Source: Desulfobacteraceae bacterium (lineage in GTDB: Bacteria; Desulfobacterota; DSM-4660; Desulfatiglandales; Desulfatiglandaceae). Taken from it: a stretch of DNA of 8,974 nt. Made by a program: the position numbers and the translations under genes. A model generated the notes under the pieces. The model was not told the origin of the DNA and did not search any database. It saw nothing but the letters and a program-made list of their open reading frames with translations. The stretch is from the NCBI GenBank assembly GCA_013203065.1, contig JABMQV010000164.1:1-8974 (forward strand), read 5' to 3'. Below, one piece after another: positions 1-6,500 of the stretch (position 1 is the first letter of the stretch; each line of letters opens with the position of its first letter).

Positions 1-623
1 ATTTTGTTGGATACTACCAGAACCCCGAGGCCACGGCTGAGGCGCTGGAGGATGGCTGGTTTCATACCGGGGACGCCGGATATTTCGATGATGACGGGCA
101 CCTCCTTATCATCGGGCGTAAGCAAGATATCATGAGAACAAGGGAGGGGGAGGCCTTCTCCCCCGACTTTATTGAAACCAGACTGAAATTCAGCCCTTAC
201 ATACAGGAATCTGTAATCTGGGGGGAGGGACAGCCTTACCTCACCGGCTTTATCAACATCGACTACGGCAACGCGGGGAGTTGGGCGGAGGAGAAAAAAA
301 TCCCTTATACCACCTATACCGATCTTTCCCAACAACCGGCCGTTGAGGAGATGATTAGAGAGGAAGTCCGGGAGGTAAACACTCAATTGCCAAAGCCCAT
401 GCAGCTCATTAAATTCATCTTGCTTTACAAACTTCTGGACGCAGATGACGAGGAACTTACAAGGACCGGCAAGGTGAGGAGAAAATTTGTCTTTGAACAG
501 TATAAAGATCTGATCGACGCCATGTATTCCGGCAAGAAGGAGCTGGCAGTCAAGGGTCAGGTACAATACAGGGATGGGCACGTGGGAACCATAGAAACAA
601 CTGTCAAGATCATAGACGTCTAG
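1..623 (+). CDS. AMP-forming acyl-CoA synthetase, long-chain type (3' part only)
   Basis: This is the C-terminal part of an ANL-superfamily ligase that activates a carboxylate with ATP and joins it to CoA. The first complete codon is at position 3, and the frame is open from the left edge to TAG at 621-623, about 206 residues. Visible landmarks are the HTGD motif (codons 63-74) in a GWFHTGDAGYF context, the hinge GRKQDIM (114-134) leading into the mobile C-terminal subdomain, GEAFSPDFIE shortly after, and ELTRTGKVRRKF near the end. The lysine of TGK (codon 471-473) sits where the family's catalytic A10 lysine is expected. The GEAFSPDFIE form recalls long-chain synthetases rather than acetyl-CoA synthetases, but the substrate cannot be read from this part. 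An ATG at 132 lies inside the gene and is not its start. livH begins 19 bases downstream, so co-transcription and a role in activating the imported compound are likely by inference. Confidence 0.9.
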   Translation, partial: FVGYYQNPEATAEALEDGWFHTGDAGYFDDDGHLLIIGRKQDIMRTREGEAFSPDFIETRLKFSPYIQESVIWGEGQPYLTGFINIDYGNAGSWAEEKKIPYTTYTDLSQQPAVEEMIREEVREVNTQLPKPMQLIKFILLYKLLDADDEELTRTGKVRRKFVFEQYKDLIDAMYSGKKELAVKGQVQYRDGHVGTIETTVKIIDV

Positions 624-642
624 CAGGGAGGCTGGCCTAGCG

Positions 643-1521
643 ATGGAATTCTTCCTTCAACTTCTAATAAATGGGCTGTCACTGGGATTTCTTTATGCCC
701 TATCCGCTTTGGGCTTTGTGATGATCTTCAAGTCGAGCAGCGTCTTGAACCTGGCCCATGGAGAACTCCTGGCCATTGGCGCCTTCATGTTCCTGGTCCT
801 CTCCGCGTGGGCCGGTTTGCCCATCGTAATTGCCTTTGCGTTGACGCTGGTGGGGACCTTTGTCCTGGGTTTTGTGGTTGAACGCCTCTTCCTGCGCCCC
901 TTGATCGGAGAAAGCCTGATTGAGGTGATTATGCTGACCCTCGGGCTGGGCATAATGTTCAAAGGGCTATTGTTGTTTATCTTTGGAGGGGATATCCATG
1001 ATTATCCCAAGTTCTTGCCGCAGGGTCTCTCCCTGCAACTGGGGGCGATTCAAATTCCCTCGGTAAATGTTGCATCATTCATCATCGGGATCGCCTTCCT
1101 TATCCTGTTCGGCTTTTTCTTCAAGTACTCATCTCAGGGCATCTACATGAGATCCGTGGCCGACAACCAGGCGGCTGCCCTCTCTTTAGGGGTTCATGTA
1201 AGAAGGGTCTTTGCCCTCTCCTGGGCCATTGCATTCATCGTGGCGGCAATGAGCGGGATAGTCCTGGGTATTATTAATGGTATCAATGTTCATGAATTGA
1301 GCGCCATTGGCCTCAAGGTTTTTCCCGTGGTCATCCTGGGAGGGCTTGACAGTATAGGCGGAGCCATTTTGGGCGGTATCATCATCGGTTTGCTGGAGAC
1401 CTTCACAGGTGGTTATATCTCCACTTCTTTGAGGGAGGTTATTCCTTATATTGTGCTGATCATTATTCTGATGGTAAGGCCCTATGGCCTTTTTGGTCTG
1501 GTGGAGATAGAGCGGGTCTAG
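643..1521 (+). CDS. livH: Branched-chain amino acid-type ABC transporter permease, LivH family
   Basis: This is an inner-membrane permease subunit of a HAAT/LIV importer, expected to pair with the LivM-like product of the next gene. It has 292 residues, the usual family length, with about eight hydrophobic segments (roughly 5-28, 36-55, 60-82, 93-114, 143-160, 190-211, 223-250, 264-279). Family landmarks are GLSLGFLYALSALGF near the N-terminus, LNLAHGELLAIGAF (35-48), the cytoplasmic coupling loop GIYMRSVADNQAAALSLGV (166-184) that contacts the ATPase, VILGGLDSIGGAILG (230-244) and RPYGLFG (279-285). The start ATG is preceded by AGGGAGG at 625-631, 11 bases away, which overlaps nothing but follows directly on the upstream stop. 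The solute (leucine/isoleucine/valine, another amino acid, urea, or an aromatic or aliphatic acid) cannot be told from the permease alone. Confidence 0.94.
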   Translation: MEFFLQLLINGLSLGFLYALSALGFVMIFKSSSVLNLAHGELLAIGAFMFLVLSAWAGLPIVIAFALTLVGTFVLGFVVERLFLRPLIGESLIEVIMLTLGLGIMFKGLLLFIFGGDIHDYPKFLPQGLSLQLGAIQIPSVNVASFIIGIAFLILFGFFFKYSSQGIYMRSVADNQAAALSLGVHVRRVFALSWAIAFIVAAMSGIVLGIINGINVHELSAIGLKVFPVVILGGLDSIGGAILGGIIIGLLETFTGGYISTSLREVIPYIVLIIILMVRPYGLFGLVEIERV

Positions 1522-1534
1522 TGGATTTAGGAAA

Positions 1535-2605
1535 ATGAGCAGGTTTCAATTTCACCCTTGCGGAAACTTCAAGGAATCATATTTAGAAGAGCTGACCATC
1601 TTTGAGACGGACTTTGGCAGGCTGTGGCTTCTTATCGGACTTGTTCTGCTTTTTGGTATTATCCCCTTTGTGAGCGGTCCGTATACCCTTTATATACTAA
1701 ATACCGTCGGGATCTATGCCATTTCGGCCATAGGGCTCAACCTGTTGATTGGCTATACCGGCCAGATTTCTTTGGGTCATGGTGCCTTCTTCGGAGTAGG
1801 GGCGTATACAGCCGCCATCCTGGCCACCAAGGCAGGCTTCCCTTTCTGGGCAGCCGTACCTGCCGGCGGTATTATGACAGCGGCCGTTGGAATCGTCTTT
1901 GGCCTCCCCTCTGCCCGTCTAAAACATCTTTATCTCCTTATCGCCACCCTGGCAGGCCAGTTTATCATCGAATATGTACTTGTACAATGGGATAGCCTGA
2001 CCGGGGGCGCGGAGGGGGTCGTCGTCACCAATGCCACGCTGTTTGGCCTGGACCTGGGGAATGACCGGACCTTTTTTTATGTAATTTTTGTCTGTTTTGT
2101 GGGGTTGACCTGGATGGCCGTAAACCTCATTCGCACACGATACGGGCGTGCCTTTATTGCCATCCGGGACAATGACAAGGCGGCCGAAGGGATGGGGATC
2201 CCCATCTTTCCCTACAAGCTGCTCGCCTTTGCCATCAGTTCCTTTTATGCAGGATTCGCCGGTGCGCTCTATGCCTATTACACCATGAGCATCACCCCGG
2301 AGCCTTTTAATTTGTGGCTGTCCATTGAGTTTATCGCCATGATTATCATCGGGGGTCTGGGGAGTATTCCCGGCGCTGTCTTCGGCGCTGTCTTCATTGT
2401 AGGCTTGAATGAAATATTGAGCCTCGCCACAGAGTACCTGATGAATGTTGGCGTATCTACCGGGGTGGCGATTACCATTGCCCCTCTGCGTGAGTTCGTT
2501 TACGGTTTGGTGATCATATTGTTTATCATTTTTGAACCAAAGGGTCTCGCAGAGGTGTGGCGTATCGTCCGGTCCAATTTTAGGCTGTGGCCCTTTTCCT
2601 ACTAG
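1535..2605 (+). CDS. livM: Branched-chain amino acid-type ABC transporter permease, LivM family
   Basis: This is the second inner-membrane permease of the LIV-type importer. It has 356 residues. A soluble N-terminal stretch of about 28 residues containing PCGNFKESYLEE precedes the first helix; I recall this extension from deltaproteobacterial LivM proteins. Landmarks are NLLIGYTGQISLGHGAFFG (69-87), LTGGAEGV (155-162), the coupling loop GRAFIAIRDNDKAAEGMGI (204-222), IIGGLGSIPGAVFGA (271-285) and FEPKGLAE (333-340) near the end. About eight to ten membrane segments are likely. It starts 13 bases after livH. The ribosome binding site is weak: AGTGGA at 1520-1525 overlaps the livH stop, and TAGGA at 1528-1532 is too close. 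Translation may therefore depend on coupling to livH. No better upstream in-frame start exists. Confidence 0.94.
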   Translation: MSRFQFHPCGNFKESYLEELTIFETDFGRLWLLIGLVLLFGIIPFVSGPYTLYILNTVGIYAISAIGLNLLIGYTGQISLGHGAFFGVGAYTAAILATKAGFPFWAAVPAGGIMTAAVGIVFGLPSARLKHLYLLIATLAGQFIIEYVLVQWDSLTGGAEGVVVTNATLFGLDLGNDRTFFYVIFVCFVGLTWMAVNLIRTRYGRAFIAIRDNDKAAEGMGIPIFPYKLLAFAISSFYAGFAGALYAYYTMSITPEPFNLWLSIEFIAMIIIGGLGSIPGAVFGAVFIVGLNEILSLATEYLMNVGVSTGVAITIAPLREFVYGLVIILFIIFEPKGLAEVWRIVRSNFRLWPFSY

Positions 2606-2610
2606 CAACT

Positions 2611-2617
2611 AAAGGAG
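2611..2617 (+). promoter_or_regulatory. Shine-Dalgarno-like AAAGGAG, unusually far from livF start
   Basis: AAAGGAG is a good anti-16S match, but it lies 22 bases before ATG 2640. The livF frame upstream of 2640 has no ATG, GTG or TTG before the in-frame TAA at 2610-2612, and the GTG at 2617 is in a different frame. The spacing is therefore real for this start, and the intervening bases are A-rich. Confidence 0.5.
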
Positions 2618-2639
2618 TGTCAAAGAAAAAATCACCACG

Positions 2640-3443
2640 ATGGAAGATCAAATCAGACTGCTCATCAACAACATCAGTGTCGTCTATTCTGATGTTATTC
2701 AGGTCTTAAAGGGTGTGTCACTCACCATTAAGAAAGGGCAAGTTGTCTCCCTCCTGGGCAGCAATGGTGCCGGGAAGACCACCACCCTAAAGGCGATTTC
2801 CGGCCTGCTAAAGCCCGAGAATGGAAAGGTCACCGAGGGCTCTGTTGAATATGATGGGGTCCCCGTACAGAATCTTTCCCCGGAGGAGATTACCCGCAAG
2901 GGGATTATCCAGGTCCTTGAAGGAAGGCAGGAGTTCAAGTACCTGACGGTTGAAGAAAATCTACGGGTTGGGACGGCTACGCGTTGGGGCAAACCTTACC
3001 AAAAGGACCTGAAACTGGTCTATAACTATTTTCCGGCCCTCCTCGCAAGAAAGAGAGCCATGGCGGGTTACTGTAGCGGGGGTGAACTCCAGATGCTTGT
3101 AATAGGAAGGGCATTGATGGCCCACCCCACACTCCTGCTCTTGGATGAACCCTCATTGGGTCTGGCCCCTCTCTTGGTCAAAGAGATATTTCAGATCATC
3201 AGGAGAATAAACCAAGAACAGGGGACCACCCTTATGGTCGTGGAGCAGAATGCCAATATGGCTCTCCAAATTGCCAATTACGGATATGTCATGGAAAATG
3301 GCAAGATCGTCCTGGAGAGTGAGGCGGAGGAACTCCGTGAAAACCCGGATGTGAAGGAATTTTATCTGGGAACAGCCGCATCGGGTGTACTCAAGTCCTA
3401 TAAGGACGTAAAGTCTTACAAACGCCGCAAACGTTGGCTTTAG
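2640..3443 (+). CDS. livF: Branched-chain amino acid-type ABC transporter ATPase, LivF family
   Basis: This is a cytoplasmic ATPase that would form a heterodimer with a LivG partner encoded outside the window and drive the LivH/LivM pore. It has 267 residues. Visible in order are Walker A GSNGAGKTT (40-48), the Q-loop glutamine in GIIQVLEGR (Q91), signature CSGGE (145-149), Walker B LLLLDE (165-170), D-loop SLGLAP (172-177), and VEQN (201-204), where LivF proteins carry glutamine in place of the usual switch histidine. The signature begins with cysteine rather than leucine and continues ELQM rather than EQQM, a small deviation that leaves the key SGG intact. The C-terminus adds a basic tail, SYKDVKSYKRRKRWL, beyond the 235-residue core of well-studied LivF; I recall this tail in Desulfobacterota homologues. 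The gene lies 34 bases after livM and in the same direction. No binding-protein gene lies between them. Confidence 0.94.
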   Translation: MEDQIRLLINNISVVYSDVIQVLKGVSLTIKKGQVVSLLGSNGAGKTTTLKAISGLLKPENGKVTEGSVEYDGVPVQNLSPEEITRKGIIQVLEGRQEFKYLTVEENLRVGTATRWGKPYQKDLKLVYNYFPALLARKRAMAGYCSGGELQMLVIGRALMAHPTLLLLDEPSLGLAPLLVKEIFQIIRRINQEQGTTLMVVEQNANMALQIANYGYVMENGKIVLESEAEELRENPDVKEFYLGTAASGVLKSYKDVKSYKRRKRWL

Positions 3444-3494
3444 CCCATACAAGAAAAATCCAGCTTCCCATCCTCAGCCAGTGCCGGGAATGGC

Positions 3495-3500
3495 GGAGGT
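3495..3500 (+). promoter_or_regulatory. Ribosome binding site GGAGGT that decides the start of the large gene
   Basis: GGAGGT sits 7 bases before ATG 3508, an ideal arrangement. The longer alternatives in the same frame, GTG 3481 and ATG 3490, have no purine-rich match at a suitable distance, since the bases before them are mostly CAGCTTCCCATCCTCAGCCA. The start at 3508 is therefore preferred. Confidence 0.75.
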
Positions 3501-3507
3501 AAACGAA

Positions 3508-6500
3508 ATGGATCCCACCGAATCCTTGCCTACCGAGACCTTGTGGAAGAAAGACTCCTTTCGTTTTATCAAATCCGATGATTATGAGGCCTTTGGAATT
3601 GATCCGTCGGATATCCCAGTGGGGACCTTTGCGGCCCTGAAACACCCTTCTTACCTTTCCAGCAGGTTTGGAGGGAATGCCTATGGATTCGGTTTTCTTG
3701 AGGTCTATGAGCGGTTGAGGCCAAGAGATGTTGAACTAATACAGTCCATCGCCGTGGAAAACCCTGAGGATGTAAAGAACCATTACAAAGAACTCAACGA
3801 ATTATACAAGAAAATCGGTCTGCTTATAAGGTTTTCGTCTCAGGGAAAACCTTACTACCTGATCCCCCTCCATCTCATATCCAATACCCTTACGCGAATC
3901 AAGGCCAGGGCAGACGAGATTGGGAAGATAATCGGTTTTGACCGCAAGAAGTATCTTAAAGAACACCATGAGATTGGCATCCTATCGCACCGGGATAATC
4001 TAATCCTCCACGAACTTACCCTGCGTTTTGGGGAACACCGTTTTGTGGCCATTGACTCCCTTGAGAAATTACAGACCCTGGACCGAAAACTGGATCTATT
4101 CATCCTGACGAGGGATATCAATGAAATCATCCTGATGGAAAACTTCAGCCCCCTTTCCCGCGAGACACCTTCAAAAAAGCGTTTAGAGCAGTATGCAGTG
4201 TATATCCTGTGGAAACTCCACAATTTACTCAAACCCGAGGGGGAGGTCTTTATCCTGGCGGAGCATTATACCCCCAAGACGAATCGAACAACAAAGATCA
4301 TCTTCAAAACGGCCCAGGAGGAAAAGAATTTTTCCCTTTTCAGCCACATCTTCAAGACAAAAAGGAAGTACAAACCCAGGAAGCGGTCTGTTCAGGCAAA
4401 CATTTTTGACTTCCAAAAGTACCTTAGCGATCTTTATATGGAGCAAGAGGTTGTGGATCGACTGCTCGAAGGGAAACGGGTGGAAGATATGACCCTTGAG
4501 CAGATAGAGGCCTTACCCTATCTCAATTTTCAACTTACCTATCTACCCTTTGAAAGAGAGCAGGAAAAGACCTGGTCGAAATTCCTCCCCATATATTTTG
4601 ATGAGGTTTTTTTAAGGCCCTTGGTTCCCCAATCGGCAAAGAAGGAATGGAAAAAAAGGTTTTCTTTTTCCGATTATTCTCCCGGGTACATGATAATCTA
4701 TCTGGGGCAAAAAAAACCTTTGAATATCCCCATCTCTAAGATTAAGCAGGAAGTGATGGAGTCAAGTATAGTCGGGTGTCAACCAAACCTTTTGGCAGGC
4801 CACAGGAATTCCTTTGAGTATTTGATTCGAACCCTCAGGGTGCTTTTCAATTTAAAAAAGGGAAATTTTGGTGACATGCCCCAGGTCTATGTTGAGCGAC
4901 TGAGACAGCCCCTTGAAAACAAAAACAGGAGATTTGACGCCCTTGGCGATATCATTAGATTGACGGACAAGATCAAGAGGCTGGAAAGGGTAAGGGGGTA
5001 TCTGAACCCTGACAAGATTGAGGGGTCCCGGACCAGGGTGTTAGAAAACCTGGATGCCCTGGCCCTGTTTGGGTTCAGCCACAGCGAGCTAAGAGAGATC
5101 GTTTACATTGTCCTGGGCCACACGCCTCTTGGCAGAATCATATCGGGAAAACAGAATGAGAAAACCTTGAAGCCTGTGACAGACCTGGCCCGCACGTATG
5201 ACGCCCGTCCGGCAATCAACCTGTTACGGTATTGCCGGCTTATGACTATGGCTGAAACAGAAGCGGCCAGGGGGTCCGAACTGACCCATGAACAGCTTGC
5301 CGAACTCTTCGATCTCTATGAGGCAAGTGTAAGAATCGTTACCAATAGAGAACTGGAATGGGATCAGCTTCTGGATGAAAAGATAAATGCAATGGGGGGC
5401 GTACACAACAAAATTACCAGAAAGATCCTCATGATGATGAACCTCTTTGAATTCCTTGATACCTGGCCGGAACTCAGAGAGAAGGGGCAGATGGAAAAGG
5501 AATCCATGGCTGACTATGATGATCAGAAACTGGCCAGGATTGAAAATGTAATAGGGCTCGCGAACACCATAGAACAGTTCGAAGAAATGTACCTTCAATC
5601 AGACCCCTTACACCTCCCCGCATTTTACAGAAAGTTCCTTGATATTGAATTCCATGGAACCGGTCACATCTTTGAAAGAATAGCGAGCGGCCACGTGTTT
5701 ACGCTTCTGTGGCTCACGGTTAATGTGGCCCGTGGTGGAATCATCAATTTTAACCCCATCCTGTCCGATGTGGAAAGGCCTGACGTGGACGAGCGGGCAA
5801 GGAGGGTGGAACAAGAGACGGGGGCCATCAATGTCGGTTCCCTCGATTACGCTGTTCTCAGGGAATTCAGCAAGCAATTATATCAAAACGGATCCTTGTT
5901 TGTTATGGGGACCGGCTTTCAATTGAGAACAGATACAAAGACGCAGGCCCTGGAAATCGCCTATATGGATATGGATAAAGATATTGCCAGGCTGGAATCC
6001 TTATCCAGGAAGTTGAAAGGGCGCCCTGTTTCTCAAATGCCTGTGGCCGACCTCAAGAAGCTTGAGTTCCTTTTTTCCAATTTGGAGAGTTTTTACCAGA
6101 GCCATGTCAGGGTCCTTGAGGAGAAGGATTCCACATTAAAGATGCCGGCAAGACAGAACAGGTGGTTTCGGAAGTCTCGAGAGCTGCGGGAATACTTGAG
6201 GAGCAGCTTCATGGAAGTGATTTTCCATCCCGATTCTGTCTACACGGATATTGATTTGCTCTATGGTCATACGCCCACGTTCCTGGGTTTTATCCTGCCC
6301 GAATTCACCGCCCTTCAAACCCTGGACCTCTCATGGCATCAATATCTCACTTCCCCCGTCACCCACTACATCATCACTGCCACAAGGAAGTTCCAGGCCC
6401 TGGTCACCCATGACAAAGAGATGTTTCAGGATATAGACTTCCTGCACAGGTTGGCCCAGAAGGAGTTCGGGCCTATGGCCACAGGGACCGTAGGGGTGAC

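Noticed and set aside
132..623. A complete 163-residue gene starting at ATG 132
   Set aside because: The same frame is open to the left edge and encodes HTGD and hinge motifs of the synthetase, so ATG 132 is an internal methionine.
1919..2608. 229-codon open frame on the - strand opposite livM
   Set aside because: It lies wholly within a clear LivM homologue. Its translation is low in hydrophobic pattern and rich in G, P, D and K with no family motif, as expected of an antisense shadow.
3444..3507. Promoter or terminator between livF and the large gene
   Set aside because: No -35/-10 pair and no stem with a T run can be seen in these 64 bases. Read-through from livF is the simpler view.
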